Shown: positions 19,249-28,756, numbered from the stretch's first letter. The stretch is DNA of 51,037 bases from Planococcus ruber (GCF_022819085.1 NZ_JALHAG010000003.1:1-51037); one strand, 5' to 3'. The notes: generated by a model not told the origin, from the letters alone. Numbers and translations: made by a program.

Positions 19249-20076
19249 ATGAAGTGGAAGCGCAGTGAACGTTTAGTTGATATGACGCATTATCTTTTGG
19301 AACATCCACATAAGTTGATTCCTCTTACATATTTTTCGGATCTTTACGAATCCGCTAAGTCTTCGATCAGCGAAGATTTGGGGATTGTTAAAGAGACCTT
19401 TGAAGAAAAAGGAATTGGGCTTTTGATGACCGTGCCGGGAGCAGCAGGCGGCGTAAAGTACGTCCCGAAACTGCAAAAGCCGGAAATCAAAGCGATTATG
19501 GATGAATTGATCGAAGAACTTAGCCATTCGGACCGGCTATTGCCCGGCGGCTATCTTTATATGACGGATGTCTTGGGCAACCCAAGCATCATGAACCGGG
19601 TCGGCAAAGTCTTTGCCACCGCTTTTGCGGGTGAAAAGATTGATGTCATTATGACCGTGGCGACAAAGGGCATCCCGATTGCCCATGCCATTGCCCGCCA
19701 TTTAAACGTGCCGGTGGTTATTGTCAGACGCGACAGCAAGGTAACAGAAGGATCTACCGTCAGCATCAATTACGTGTCGGGTTCGTCGCGCCGCATCCAG
19801 ACGATGGTGTTGTCAAAGCGCAGCATGAAGAGCGGCCAACGCGTACTCATCACCGACGATTTCATGAAAGTCGGAGGCACGATGAACGGCATGAAGAATT
19901 TATTGGAAGAATTCGAATGCACGCTCGCCGGAGTCGCTGTATTGGTTGAAGCCGAGCATTCAGATGAACAGCTCGTAGAAAAATACTTGTCACTGGTTAA
20001 GTTGCGTGAAGTCAGTGAGAAAGAACGCAAAATTGCGCTTGAAGAAGGAAACTATTTTACAAATGGAGGCGTTTAA
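19249..20076 (+). CDS. purR: Purine operon repressor PurR
   Basis: PRPP-responsive repressor of purine genes, 275 aa. The N-terminal winged helix (about 1-72, starting [17 protein letters not shown]) joins a phosphoribosyltransferase-fold domain with the PRPP-binding loop [14 protein letters not shown] (about 199-212). Start ATG 19249 follows AGGAGAGGG. It is 2 nt from ridA, so purR-ridA is an operon as in B. subtilis. A possible PurBox pair lies upstream. Confidence 0.97.
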   Translation: MKWKRSERLVDMTHYLLEHPHKLIPLTYFSDLYESAKSSISEDLGIVKETFEEKGIGLLMTVPGAAGGVKYVPKLQKPEIKAIMDELIEELSHSDRLLPGGYLYMTDVLGNPSIMNRVGKVFATAFAGEKIDVIMTVATKGIPIAHAIARHLNVPVVIVRRDSKVTEGSTVSINYVSGSSRRIQTMVLSKRSMKSGQRVLITDDFMKVGGTMNGMKNLLEEFECTLAGVAVLVEAEHSDEQLVEKYLSLVKLREVSEKERKIALEEGNYFTNGGV

Positions 20077-20077
20077 T

Positions 20078-20455
20078 ATGAAATTTGTAGCAACCGATCA
20101 AGCCGCCGCAGCAATTGGCCCATACTCGCAAGGTGTGATTGCAGGCAATCTGTTTTACAGTTCCGGCCAGATTCCATTGACGCCGTCAGGAGAAATGGTG
20201 GAAGGGTCGATTGTCGAACAAGCCCACCAAGTATTCGCCAACTTAAAAGCGGTCTTGGCAGAAGCCGGCTCTTCTCTTGAAGGCGTGGTCAAAACCACGG
20301 TCTTCATTAAAGACATGAATGATTTTGCCGCATTGAACGAAGTGTATGCGTCGTATTTCGGCGGTCACAAACCTGCGCGCTCGACTGTAGAAGTGGCGCG
20401 TTTGCCGAAAGATGCAAAAGTTGAAATTGAAGTTATCGCAGCACTTGCTGAATAA
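20078..20455 (+). CDS. ridA: Enamine/imine deaminase RidA (YabJ)
   Basis: Trimeric Rid-family enzyme that hydrolyses reactive enamine/imine intermediates made by PLP enzymes. 125 aa. It has the family signatures [21 protein letters not shown] at the start and [19 protein letters not shown] near the end, including the Arg of the active site. The frame opens at 20006 inside purR, but AATGGAGGC sets ATG 20078, 2 nt after the purR stop. A terminator follows. Confidence 0.96.
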   Translation: MKFVATDQAAAAIGPYSQGVIAGNLFYSSGQIPLTPSGEMVEGSIVEQAHQVFANLKAVLAEAGSSLEGVVKTTVFIKDMNDFAALNEVYASYFGGHKPARSTVEVARLPKDAKVEIEVIAALAE

Positions 20456-20477
20456 ACCATCCTTCGGGGTGGTTTTT
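20454..20477 (+). terminator. Intrinsic terminator after ridA
   Basis: ACCATCC (20456-20462) pairs with GGGTGGT around a TTCG tetraloop, followed by TTTTTCTTTG. Confidence 0.85.
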
Positions 20478-20507
20478 CTTTGTTTTTTAAGTTTCAAGAA
20501 CTTGTAA

Positions 20508-20587
20508 GGCGGTTTCCGCATTTCTTGGCGCCCAGCTGCAAGAGCCAGCTCATCTTATGCCGGCGAATCTACCCAGCTGCCGCCGCT
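20508..20587. other. Unexplained GC-rich structured spacer between ridA and spoVG
   Basis: About 80 nt much more GC-rich than the AT-rich sequence on either side. It contains the direct repeat CCCAGCTGC (20531-20539 and 20572-20580), a small hairpin AGCTG / CAGCT (20534-20550) and GGCGG / CCGCC at its ends. No ORF or recognised RNA family. It may be another small interspersed element or a structured RNA. Confidence 0.4.
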
Positions 20588-20633
20588 TTTCTGTTCATTA
20601 ATTAAATTTTCTAATAAATTTTGTAATTTATGA

Positions 20634-20658
20634 AGGAGTTTAGTCCTTTGCATCGAAT
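20634..20658 (+). promoter_or_regulatory. Sigma-H-type promoter of spoVG
   Basis: AGGAGTT (20634-20640), 13-bp spacer, CGAAT (20654-20658), matching the sigma-H pattern AGGAWWT then RnnGAAT. No sigma-A promoter of comparable quality is visible. B. subtilis spoVG is the classic sigma-H gene, so position and pattern agree. Confidence 0.75.
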
Positions 20659-20707
20659 TACCTTAAGAGCATTATTTTTTGCAACTTAGAAGAGAGGTGG
20701 TGAAACA

Positions 20708-20992
20708 ATGGAAGTAACTGATGTAAGGCTTCGGCGGGTGCAGACGGATGGCCGGATGCGGGCAATCGCTTCCATCACATTGGACAACGAATTTGTTGTA
20801 CACGATATCCGGGTGATCGACGGCAATGAAGGATTATTTGTAGCGATGCCAAGCAAACGGACACCAGATGGGGAGTTTAGAGACATCGCCCATCCGATCA
20901 ACTCCAGCACACGCAACAAACTACAGACAGCGGTATTGACTGCTTACCAGCAAAGTGAAAATGATCCGGTTTTTGAAGAAGCCGGTGTTTAA
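20708..20992 (+). CDS. spoVG: SpoVG regulatory nucleic-acid-binding protein
   Basis: Small DNA/RNA-binding regulator, 94 aa, conserved well beyond spore-formers; it affects septation in B. subtilis and virulence and capsule genes in staphylococci. The sequence [11 protein letters not shown]...[21 protein letters not shown] and [18 protein letters not shown] are family hallmarks. GAGAGGTGG precedes ATG 20708. Monocistronic between a sigma-H-type promoter and a terminator. Confidence 0.97.
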   Translation: MEVTDVRLRRVQTDGRMRAIASITLDNEFVVHDIRVIDGNEGLFVAMPSKRTPDGEFRDIAHPINSSTRNKLQTAVLTAYQQSENDPVFEEAGV

Positions 20993-21006
20993 TTGAGCCA
21001 TCTCTT

Positions 21007-21037
21007 GAGCCTTCGCCCATTGAAAGGCTCTTTTTTA
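21007..21037 (+). terminator. Intrinsic terminator after spoVG
   Basis: GAGCCTT (21007-21013) pairs with AAGGCTC (21024-21030), 10-nt loop, followed by TTTTTTATTTTT. Confidence 0.85.
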
Positions 21038-21074
21038 TTTTTCTGAAATAATGTCATCGGATTGTCATCCTCCG

Positions 21075-21098
21075 AAACCTTGAAAAATCAAGGTTTTT
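21075..21098 (+). terminator. Second terminator-like hairpin, overlapping the glmU promoter
   Basis: AAACCTTGA (21075-21083) pairs with TCAAGGTTT (21088-21096) around four A, then TT. Its left arm holds the -35 hexamer of the glmU promoter. It may back up termination from spoVG. Confidence 0.5.
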
Positions 21099-21108
21099 CA
21101 GATATAGT
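21080..21108 (+). promoter_or_regulatory. Sigma-A promoter of glmU-prs
   Basis: TTGAAA (21080-21085), 17-bp spacer, TATAGT (21103-21108). Transcription from here would give a 5' leader of about 200 nt before glmU. Confidence 0.65.
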
Positions 21109-21111
21109 TAA

Positions 21112-21238
21112 GGATAGTGCGGGAACTTGTCATGCAATAAGAGTATCCAGATTCGCACTTTTTTACTCAACAATCGCCTCGTGACCTGTTCTGTTTTCCA
21201 TACGCAAGATCCAAATCGTCGAATCGGCGTTTTTTTTT
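21112..21238 (+). promoter_or_regulatory. Structured glmU leader with two terminator-like stems (candidate attenuator)
   Basis: Within the leader, AGTGCG (21116-21121) can pair with CGCACT (21154-21159), followed by six T. GGATA (21112-21116) can instead pair with TATCC (21144-21148); the two pairings interlock, so they are alternatives or a pseudoknot. Further on, CGTCG / CGGCG (21217-21229) is followed by nine T. Two possible terminators inside the leader of an essential operon suggest transcription attenuation. I recognise no named riboswitch. Confidence 0.45.
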
Positions 21239-21318
21239 GGAGATTTAGTTATGGTTGGGGCAGAACCGGGAATATGGACAAATAGATACGAAATACATAC
21301 AGACGGAGGATCGACTAT

Positions 21319-22692
21319 ATGACAAATACATATGCAGTCATTTTAGCTGCTGGGCAAGGAACACGCATGAAGTCAAAGCTTTATAAAGTGCTTCACCCTG
21401 TTTGCGGCATGCCGATGGTCGAGCATGTTGCCAACAATGTACAACAATTGGGTGTTGAAAAAATTGTTACGATCGTCGGCCACGGCGCTGAAAAAGTGCA
21501 GCAGCAGCTCGGGGGAAAAAGCGAGTATGCGCTGCAGGAAGAACAGCTTGGAACAGCGCACGCTGTCCAGCAGGCAGCTTCCATGATCGAAGGGCTGCCT
21601 GGCACGACTTTAGTCGTCTGCGGTGATACACCGTTGATCCGTCCGGAAACGATGGAAGCTTTGCTTAGCCATCACGCAGAAACAACTGCCAAAGCAACCA
21701 TTTTAACAGCGATTGCTGAGAACCCAACCGGCTATGGCCGAATTCTTCGCGATGAAACGGGAGGCGTTTCAAAAATCGTTGAGCAAAAAGACGCTTCCGC
21801 AGAAGAGCAGAGCGTAAAAGAAATCAATACCGGTACTTATTGCTTCGATAATGAAGCCCTTTTTGAAGCATTGAAACACGTTTCCAATAACAATGCGCAA
21901 GGCGAATATTATTTGCCGGATGTGATTGAAATCCTTCAAAAACAAGGTGAAGTGGTGGCAGCATATGCGACGGACAGCTTTGAAGAAACATTGGGCGTCA
22001 ACGACCGTGTCGCTTTAAGCCAAGCGGAAGGCATCATGCGCAGCCGCATCGCTGAAAAGCATATGCGTGCAGGCGTGACCATCATCGATCCGGCGACCGC
22101 CTATATCAGTGCAGAAGCGGTTATCGGAGCGGATACGATCATTCAGCCGAATGTCACGATTGAAGGGAACTCGGTGATTGGCGAAGATTGCGTGATCACG
22201 TCAAACACCCATATCAGCAACAGCACGATTGGCAGCCGCACAGAAATCCGTTCTTCGCATGTCTACGACAGCAAAGTCGGAGAAGACACCGCAGTTGGGC
22301 CATTCGCACATTTGCGTCCGGAAACCGAACTGGGCAATGAAGTGAAGATCGGCAATTTTGTCGAAGTGAAAAAATCCACTGTCGGAAACGGCAGCAAAGT
22401 TTCCCATCTGAGCTATATTGGAGATGCCAGTGTAGGAACAAACGTCAATATCGGCTGCGGCAGCATCACAGTCAATTACGACGGTAAAAATAAGCATTTA
22501 ACGACGATTGAAGACGATTCGTTTATTGGCTGCAACTCAAACTTGGTTGCACCGGTAACAGTCGGCAAAGGCTCGTTTATTGCAGCGGGCTCGACGATTT
22601 CTAAAGACGTTCCAGCAGATTCGTTAGCGATCGCACGCGCTCGGCAAGAAAACAAAGAAGGCTATGTCAGTAAATTAAACCTGAAAAAATAG
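21319..22692 (+). CDS. glmU: Bifunctional GlcN-1-P acetyltransferase / UDP-GlcNAc pyrophosphorylase
   Basis: Last two steps of UDP-GlcNAc synthesis for peptidoglycan and teichoic acids. 457 aa. The N-terminal uridylyltransferase domain (about 1-229) starts with [18 protein letters not shown] (about 8-25). The C-terminal left-handed beta-helix (about 250-440) shows hexapeptide repeats, for example [11 protein letters not shown] and [10 protein letters not shown], and the acetyl-CoA region. CGGAGGA precedes ATG 21319. It is 15 nt from prs. A long structured leader precedes it. Confidence 0.98.
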   Translation: MTNTYAVILAAGQGTRMKSKLYKVLHPVCGMPMVEHVANNVQQLGVEKIVTIVGHGAEKVQQQLGGKSEYALQEEQLGTAHAVQQAASMIEGLPGTTLVVCGDTPLIRPETMEALLSHHAETTAKATILTAIAENPTGYGRILRDETGGVSKIVEQKDASAEEQSVKEINTGTYCFDNEALFEALKHVSNNNAQGEYYLPDVIEILQKQGEVVAAYATDSFEETLGVNDRVALSQAEGIMRSRIAEKHMRAGVTIIDPATAYISAEAVIGADTIIQPNVTIEGNSVIGEDCVITSNTHISNSTIGSRTEIRSSHVYDSKVGEDTAVGPFAHLRPETELGNEVKIGNFVEVKKSTVGNGSKVSHLSYIGDASVGTNVNIGCGSITVNYDGKNKHLTTIEDDSFIGCNSNLVAPVTVGKGSFIAAGSTISKDVPADSLAIARARQENKEGYVSKLNLKK

Positions 22693-22707
22693 GAGGCTAC
22701 ACACGTA

Positions 22708-23676
22708 ATGAGTTATCAAATTGATGCAGCGACCACTAAAATGAAAATCTTTTCATTGAATTCCAACCAAGGATTAGCAGAGGAAATTGCACAGCACGTA
22801 GGGTTGCCATTAGGAAAAAGTTCAGTTACCCATTTCAGCGACGGTGAAATCCAGATCAATATCGAAGAAAGCATCCGCGGCTATGATGTCTTCATCGTTC
22901 AATCGACTTCACAGCCGGTCAACGAAAACCTAATGGAACTCTTAATTATGATCGATGCTGTTAAACGTGCTTCGGCTCGTACAGTAAACGTTGTAATGCC
23001 TTATTACGGCTATGCGCGCCAAGACCGCAAAGCTCGTTCACGCGAACCGATTACGGCTAAACTGGTAGCGAACCTACTAGAGACTGCGGGAGCGACGCGC
23101 GTTATTGCACTCGATTTGCATGCTCCTCAAATCCAAGGATTCTTTGATATCCTGATTGACCATTTGGTCGCTGTGCCTCTTATTTCAGATTACTTCTTAA
23201 AAGAAAGCGGCATCGATTTGGAAAACGTCATCGTTGTTTCTCCTGACCACGGCGGTGTAACACGTGCGCGTAAAATGGCAGATCGCCTGAAAGCGCCGAT
23301 CGCCATCATCGACAAACGCCGTCCGCGTCCGAACGTTGCGGAAGTGATGAACATCATCGGGAATGTTGAAGGCAAAACGGCTATCATCATCGATGACATC
23401 ATCGACACAGCCGGAACGATTTCGATTGCGGCGAGCGCATTGATTGAAAGCGGAGCGAAAGAAGTCTATGCATGCTGTACGCATCCTGTCCTATCAGGGC
23501 CAGCTGTCGGCCGCATCAACGATTCCGTGATCAAAGAATTGATCATTACGAACTCTATTGCGTTGCCGGAAGAAAAGAAATCGCCGAAAATCAAGCAGCT
23601 TTCTGTTGCGAAATTATTGGCTGAAACCATTGTCCGCGTCCACGAACAAAAATCTGTCAGCACGCTGTTTGATTAA
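22708..23676 (+). CDS. prs: Ribose-phosphate pyrophosphokinase (PRPP synthetase)
   Basis: Makes PRPP from ribose 5-phosphate and ATP for purine, pyrimidine, histidine and NAD synthesis. 322 aa. It shows [15 protein letters not shown] at the start, the ATP-loop [12 protein letters not shown], the [13 protein letters not shown] catalytic flexible loop and PRPP site [19 protein letters not shown] precedes ATG 22708, 15 nt after glmU, so they share a transcript. Its product is the effector of the PurR protein encoded upstream. Confidence 0.98.
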   Translation: MSYQIDAATTKMKIFSLNSNQGLAEEIAQHVGLPLGKSSVTHFSDGEIQINIEESIRGYDVFIVQSTSQPVNENLMELLIMIDAVKRASARTVNVVMPYYGYARQDRKARSREPITAKLVANLLETAGATRVIALDLHAPQIQGFFDILIDHLVAVPLISDYFLKESGIDLENVIVVSPDHGGVTRARKMADRLKAPIAIIDKRRPRPNVAEVMNIIGNVEGKTAIIIDDIIDTAGTISIAASALIESGAKEVYACCTHPVLSGPAVGRINDSVIKELIITNSIALPEEKKSPKIKQLSVAKLLAETIVRVHEQKSVSTLFD

Positions 23677-23705
23677 TGACAAAGTGCAGCTCATGCCGTT
23701 GAAAG

Positions 23706-23731
23706 GTTTGGTTTTTGCAAGATAGGGGTAT
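23706..23731 (+). promoter_or_regulatory. Sigma-B-type promoter of ctc
   Basis: GTTTGG (23706-23711), 14-bp spacer, GGGTAT (23726-23731), fitting the general-stress sigma-B pattern GTTTaa then GGGWAW. B. subtilis ctc is the archetypal sigma-B gene with the same -10. Spacing to the ctc start is 38 nt. Confidence 0.75.
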
Positions 23732-23769
23732 TTACTCACTATGCATAATTAAACTGGAGGATGAGGTAT

Positions 23770-24420
23770 ATGAGTACAAAAATTACAGCACAAAAAAGAG
23801 AGAGCGGCACACCGCACTCGTCATTAACCGAACTAAGAGGAAAAGGCGATGTTCCTGGAGTTGTTTACGGCTTCCAGACAGAGACGACGCCTTTAGTGGT
23901 ATCGGAAATCGATTTGATTAAAACATTGCGTGAGTCTGGACGCAATGGCGTCATCAATTTAGAGATTGATGGAAAATCCATAAATGTAGTATTGAACGAT
24001 TTCCAAAGAGATGCGTTAAAAGGAAACTTTGAGCATGTCGATTTCTTAGCGATTAACATGTCTGATGAGCTTGAAGTTTCAGCAACTGTGCATACAGTCG
24101 GCGAATCTCCAGGGGAAAAAGAAGGCGGCATTGTCAACCAGCCGAACCGTGAAGTGACAATCAAAGTGAAGCCTTCAGACATCCCGGATGCAATCGAAGT
24201 GGATATTTCGAATCTGGCGATTGGCGATACGGTGACAGTCGGCGATATCCGCGGAAACGTTTCGTATGACATTTTAGACGAAGACGACTTCATTTTAGTA
24301 TCCATTGCAGCTCCTCGCACTCAAGAAGAGTTGGATGAACTGGAAGCGCCTGCTGAAGATGCAGCTGGCGAGCCAGAAGTCATCAATGGCGACGCTGAAG
24401 ACGGCGAAAAAGAAGCTTAA
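23770..24420 (+). CDS. ctc: General-stress ribosomal protein bL25 (Ctc)
   Basis: 5S rRNA-binding ribosomal protein of the CTC/TL5 group, 216 aa. The N-terminal L25 domain (about 1-92) has KRESGTPHSSLTELRGKGDVPGVVYG in two parts, and the C-terminal TL5 domain (about 93-185) leads to an acidic tail. GGAGG at 23756-23760 is too near ATG 23761 and suits ATG 23770. Preceded by a sigma-B-type promoter, so probably stress-induced, with basal read-through from prs, which has no clear terminator. Confidence 0.95.
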   Translation: MSTKITAQKRESGTPHSSLTELRGKGDVPGVVYGFQTETTPLVVSEIDLIKTLRESGRNGVINLEIDGKSINVVLNDFQRDALKGNFEHVDFLAINMSDELEVSATVHTVGESPGEKEGGIVNQPNREVTIKVKPSDIPDAIEVDISNLAIGDTVTVGDIRGNVSYDILDEDDFILVSIAAPRTQEELDELEAPAEDAAGEPEVINGDAEDGEKEA

Positions 24421-24433
24421 TCAAAAAAAGAAA

Positions 24434-24464
24434 AGGGGCTGTCTCGCGACAGCCCCTATTTTTC
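24434..24464 (+). terminator. Intrinsic terminator after ctc
   Basis: AGGGGCTGTC (24434-24443) pairs with GACAGCCCCT (24448-24457), tetraloop TCGC, then ATTTTTCTG. A very stable stem. Confidence 0.92.
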
Positions 24465-24524
24465 TGTTTTAATGAACGTTTATGGTAAAATGTGAAGCAG
24501 TGAAAACAGCAAAGGAAGATGGCT

Positions 24525-25094
24525 ATGAAATTGATTGTGGGCCTGGGAAATCCCGGGAAAGCATATGAATCAACCCGGCACAATGTCGGTTTTCAAGTAA
24601 TCGACTATTTGGCGTCTAAATGGAATGCCCCTTTGACTCAATCAAAATTCAAAGGAATGTATTCGATCATCCACCGTCCGGAAGGAAAAGTCATGTTATT
24701 GAAGCCGTTGACCTACATGAACTTGTCGGGTGAGAGTGTCGGCGCTCTAATGGACTATTACGATATTGCGATTGAAGACTTAGTGGTTATTTATGACGAT
24801 CTCGACTTGCCGACGGGGCAGCTTCGGCTTCGCCAAAAAGGCAGCGCCGGCGGGCATAACGGCATCAAATCGCTTATTCAGCATTTGGGCACTCAACAAT
24901 TCAACCGCATGCGTGTCGGCATCAGCCGCCCGCCGGCCGGGATGAAAGTGCCGGACTATGTACTGGCGCGTTTTTCGGAAAATGAAGCTCCGGAAATTTC
25001 CGAAGCCATCAAGAAAAGTGCAGAAGCCTGTGAACTATGGCTGTCAAAGCCGTATCTAGAAGTCATGAATGATTACAATGCAACGGTCAAATAG
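24525..25094 (+). CDS. pth: Peptidyl-tRNA hydrolase
   Basis: Recycles peptidyl-tRNA dropped from ribosomes. 189 aa. Motifs are [19 protein letters not shown] (catalytic His 19 and Asn 20), [28 protein letters not shown] and GGHNGIKS. The frame opens at ATG 24519, but AAGGAAG at 24512-24518 abuts it and sits 6 nt from ATG 24525, giving the usual [11 protein letters not shown] start. The anti-sigma gene fin, next in B. subtilis, is absent; a terminator separates pth from mfd. Confidence 0.97.
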   Translation: MKLIVGLGNPGKAYESTRHNVGFQVIDYLASKWNAPLTQSKFKGMYSIIHRPEGKVMLLKPLTYMNLSGESVGALMDYYDIAIEDLVVIYDDLDLPTGQLRLRQKGSAGGHNGIKSLIQHLGTQQFNRMRVGISRPPAGMKVPDYVLARFSENEAPEISEAIKKSAEACELWLSKPYLEVMNDYNATVK

Positions 25095-25100
25095 AATTTC

Positions 25101-25134
25101 GCTTTGGCGCAAGACCGCGTCCAGAGCTTTTTTC
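25101..25134 (+). terminator. Intrinsic terminator after pth
   Basis: GCTTTGGCGC (25101-25110) pairs with GCGTCCAGAGC (25117-25127) with one bulged base and one G-T pair, followed by TTTTTTC. Confidence 0.75.
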
Positions 25135-25195
25135 TGTTTCTGAATGACGCATGAAAATCACGAATACACTGTTTATTTTGAAAGGAGGAAGCGGG

Positions 25196-28100
25196 ATGGA
25201 CCGTATACTAAAATCGTTTGCTGAGGATTCTCATACCCAGGCATTAATTAGCGATTTGAAAAAAGGGCAGGACCACCAATTGATTTCAGGGCTGTCCGGC
25301 AGTGCGCGCCCCATTTTTTACCAGACGGTTTGGGCAGAATCGAATACGCCTTTATTGATTGTGGCCCCGAATTTATTGCATGCCCAGCGCACTTATGACG
25401 ATTTGGTCAAATTGATGGGAGAAGAGCTTGTCCATTTGTATCCGGCAGATGAATTGATCGCGGCAGATGTGTCATTCTCCGGCCCAGAACTGCGTGCCCA
25501 CCGAATTGATACACTGGATCACATGAAAAATGTCGGAAAAGGCATTTACATCACACCGGTTGCGGGCATGCGAAAACTGATGCCTTCTCATGAGCAATGG
25601 GAATTTTCAACTTTGCGTACGCACATGGGAGATGAAATTGACACAGAAGAATGGATCGGGAAATTGGTGGCGATGGGCTATTCGCGCACGCCGATGGTCA
25701 CGACTCCAGGCGAATTTGCTTTGCGCGGCGGGATATTGGATATTTATCCGCTGAACTTTGAACACCCGGCCCGCATTGAGCTGTTCGATACCGAAGTCGA
25801 TTCCATCCGCCAGTTTTCAGCCGAAGACCAGCGTTCACTTGAGAAGATGGAGTCCTTGTGCATCTTGCCCGCCACGGAACTGGTGCTGACGCGTCTGCAA
25901 AAGCTTGAGCTGGCAGAAAAAATCGAAGAGAAATTGGCAGCTACTTTGAAAAAAGTGAAAGCGGATGACACAAAAGAAGCGTTGCTTCTGCATATCCAGC
26001 ATGATATCGATATGCTGCGGGAAGGCAATGTGCCGGAACAGGTGGCGAAGTATGCGGCCTTGGTGGACAGCCAATCAGCTTTCTTGGGCGATTATTTCCC
26101 GGGGAATGGCGTGATTTTCTTTGATGAACTTGGCAGAATCCAGGAAATGACCGAAACCTTGGAGCGTGAAGAAGGCGATTGGATCGTTTCGCTGCTTGAG
26201 GAAGGGAAATTCCTTCAGGATCTCCCGTTGTCGTATACGTTCCGTGAAGTGCTCCAGAAAACAAAACAGCAAGTCTCATTTCTTTCTTTATTCGTCCGGA
26301 CATTTCCGTCGATTCAAATAAAGAAATCGATTACGTATTCGTGCAAGCCGATGCAGTCTTTCCATGGGCAGATGAATTTGCTGAAAGCGGAAGCCGAGCG
26401 CTGGGCATTGGCCAAATTCCAGGTGTTTATCATCGCGGAAGGCGAAGAGCGGCTGCGCAAAGTGCGTTCGGTGCTCGAAGACTATGGAATGGAAGCGGAA
26501 ATCATTACAGATGCAACCACCGTGCAAGGGGGACATATGTATTTGGTCGACGGCGATTTGTCGGGCGGTTTTGAAATGCCGCTGCAGCGCATGGCCGTCA
26601 TCACCGATGCAGAAATGTTCAAACTGCAGGCAAAGAAAAAGACGCGTCCGCAAAAACTGACCAACGCGGAGCGCATCAAGAGCTATTCGGAAATCAAACC
26701 GGGCGACTATATTGTCCATATCCACCATGGCATTGGCCGTTATATCGGCATTGAAACGTTGGAAATCGGCGGCGTCCATAAGGATTATTTGCACATTGTC
26801 TATAAGGCAGACGATAAATTATTCGTACCGGTCGACCAGATTGACTTAATCCAGAAATACATTGCTTCCGAAGAGAAAGAGCCGAAGCTGCATAAGATGG
26901 GCGGAGCCGAATGGAAGAAGACGCGCCGGAAAGTATCCGCGGCGGTTCAGGATATCGCAGATGATCTTATTAAACTCTACGCAGAACGCGAAGCTTTGAA
27001 AGGCTATGCATTCTCCGAAGAGCAGGATATGCAGCGGCAATTCGAAGCGGAATTCCCGTATGAGGAAACCACGGATCAGCTGCGTTCGATTACAGAAGTG
27101 AAGCGCGATATGGAAAAAGAACGGCCAATGGACCGCTTGATATGCGGAGACGTCGGCTACGGCAAAACCGAAGTCGCGATTCGTGCCGCATTCAAGGCAG
27201 TGCTTGATGGCAAACAAGTAGCCTTCCTCGTGCCGACGACCATCCTGGCGCAGCAGCATTTTGAAACGATGAGTGAAAGGTTCAAAGACTACCCGATTAC
27301 CGTCGGGTTGATGAGCCGCTTCCGTTCGAAAAAGCAGCAGGCTGAAACGGCCAAAGGCTTACGTAACGGGACAGTTGATGTGGTCGTCGGAACCCATCGC
27401 ATCTTATCGAAAGACATTGGCTATAAAGACTTAGGGCTGCTGATCATCGATGAAGAACAGCGCTTTGGAGTTACCCATAAAGAGAAGATTAAGCAGATGA
27501 AGACGAATGTGGACGTTCTGACCTTGACGGCGACACCGATTCCGCGGACGCTACACATGTCCATGATCGGCGTGCGTGACCTTTCCGTTATTGAAACGCC
27601 GCCGGCTAACCGGTTCCCGGTGCAAAGTTATGTCATGGAGCACAACGGTGCGCTTGTGCGCGAAGCGATTGAACGTGAAATGGCGCGGGGCGGCCAAGTG
27701 TTTTATTTATACAACCGGGTAGATGATATGACCCGCAAAGTAGAAGAAATTCAAGCTTTGGTGCCGGAAGCGCGCATCGGGCATGCCCACGGGCAAATGT
27801 CCGAAACCGAATTGGAGTCCGTTATTCTCGGATTCCTGGACGGCGACTACGATGTGCTCGTAACGACGACGATTATTGAAACCGGAATCGATATTCCGAA
27901 TGTCAATACCTTGATCGTCCATAATGCAGACCGCATGGGCTTATCGCAATTGTATCAATTGCGTGGACGCGTCGGCCGTTCGAGCCGTGTCGCTTATGCG
28001 TACTTCATGTACCAGCGCGATAAAGTGCTGACAGATGTAGCAGAAAAGCGCCTCATGGCCATCAAGGAATTTACAGAACTCGGATCCGGCTTCAAGATTG

Positions 28101-28729
28101 CGATGCGGGATCTGTCCATTCGCGGTGCCGGAAACCTGCTCGGATCGCAGCAGCACGGCTTTATTGACTCCGTCGGTTTTGACCTGTACTCGCAGATGCT
28201 TGAGCAGGCCATCGAAGAGCGCCGCACCGGCATTAAGAAAGAGGAGATTCCGGAAGTGGAGATTTCGCTTGATGTGGATGCTTATATTCCAGACAGCTAC
28301 ATTGGCGACGGCTACCAGAAAATCCAGATGTACAAACGCGTCAAAGGCATTGAAACCGAAGAGGAAGTTACGGAGCTGCAAGATGAATTGATCGACCGTT
28401 TCGGCGATATGCCGATTGAGACCGATCGCTTGCTGAGCGTTGCGCGCATGAAAGTTTGGGCCCGCATGACCGGTGTCGAGTCGATCAAGCAAACCGGCAA
28501 AATCATCACGATCAAGCTATCGGCTGAAGGGACCGCTGCGATGAACGGCGGCAAGCTTGTGGAAGAATCTGCCGCTTACGGCCGCGCTGTCGGTTTCAGT
28601 ATGGCCGGACAGCAGCTCGTGATGACCATTGATGAAAATAAAACCAAGAAGCACCATCCGTTCGATGTGCTGGAAGGCATGATGAAGCTGCTTCCGGAAT
28701 CGCTTCGGGAAGAAAAGCCGGTCAGTTAA
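25196..28729 (+). CDS. mfd: Transcription-repair coupling factor Mfd
   Basis: ATP-driven translocase that removes stalled RNA polymerase and recruits UvrA. 1177 aa from ATG 25196, equal to the length I remember for B. subtilis. Domains in order are the UvrB-like module (1-350), the RNAP-interacting CarD-like domain (about 495-570, GDYIVHIHHGIGRYIGIE), the RecG-like helicase with Walker A GDVGYGKTEVA and DEEQRFG box, and the C-terminal TRCF domain. AAAGGAGG at 25181-25188 supports ATG 25196 over the upstream ATG 25151. spoVT, which follows in B. subtilis, is missing. Confidence 0.98.
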   Translation: MDRILKSFAEDSHTQALISDLKKGQDHQLISGLSGSARPIFYQTVWAESNTPLLIVAPNLLHAQRTYDDLVKLMGEELVHLYPADELIAADVSFSGPELRAHRIDTLDHMKNVGKGIYITPVAGMRKLMPSHEQWEFSTLRTHMGDEIDTEEWIGKLVAMGYSRTPMVTTPGEFALRGGILDIYPLNFEHPARIELFDTEVDSIRQFSAEDQRSLEKMESLCILPATELVLTRLQKLELAEKIEEKLAATLKKVKADDTKEALLLHIQHDIDMLREGNVPEQVAKYAALVDSQSAFLGDYFPGNGVIFFDELGRIQEMTETLEREEGDWIVSLLEEGKFLQDLPLSYTFREVLQKTKQQVSFLSLFVRTFPSIQIKKSITYSCKPMQSFHGQMNLLKAEAERWALAKFQVFIIAEGEERLRKVRSVLEDYGMEAEIITDATTVQGGHMYLVDGDLSGGFEMPLQRMAVITDAEMFKLQAKKKTRPQKLTNAERIKSYSEIKPGDYIVHIHHGIGRYIGIETLEIGGVHKDYLHIVYKADDKLFVPVDQIDLIQKYIASEEKEPKLHKMGGAEWKKTRRKVSAAVQDIADDLIKLYAEREALKGYAFSEEQDMQRQFEAEFPYEETTDQLRSITEVKRDMEKERPMDRLICGDVGYGKTEVAIRAAFKAVLDGKQVAFLVPTTILAQQHFETMSERFKDYPITVGLMSRFRSKKQQAETAKGLRNGTVDVVVGTHRILSKDIGYKDLGLLIIDEEQRFGVTHKEKIKQMKTNVDVLTLTATPIPRTLHMSMIGVRDLSVIETPPANRFPVQSYVMEHNGALVREAIEREMARGGQVFYLYNRVDDMTRKVEEIQALVPEARIGHAHGQMSETELESVILGFLDGDYDVLVTTTIIETGIDIPNVNTLIVHNADRMGLSQLYQLRGRVGRSSRVAYAYFMYQRDKVLTDVAEKRLMAIKEFTELGSGFKIAMRDLSIRGAGNLLGSQQHGFIDSVGFDLYSQMLEQAIEERRTGIKKEEIPEVEISLDVDAYIPDSYIGDGYQKIQMYKRVKGIETEEEVTELQDELIDRFGDMPIETDRLLSVARMKVWARMTGVESIKQTGKIITIKLSAEGTAAMNGGKLVEESAAYGRAVGFSMAGQQLVMTIDENKTKKHHPFDVLEGMMKLLPESLREEKPVS

Positions 28730-28756
28730 TTTAGTAGAGGGAATGAGTGAAGCCCG

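Noticed and set aside
26288..26794. 168-codon minus-strand frame inside mfd
   Set aside because: Long only because mfd has few antisense stops; His/Phe-rich shadow composition and no start signals.
27941..28492. 183-codon minus-strand frame inside mfd
   Set aside because: Same reason: shadow of a fully conserved helicase region.
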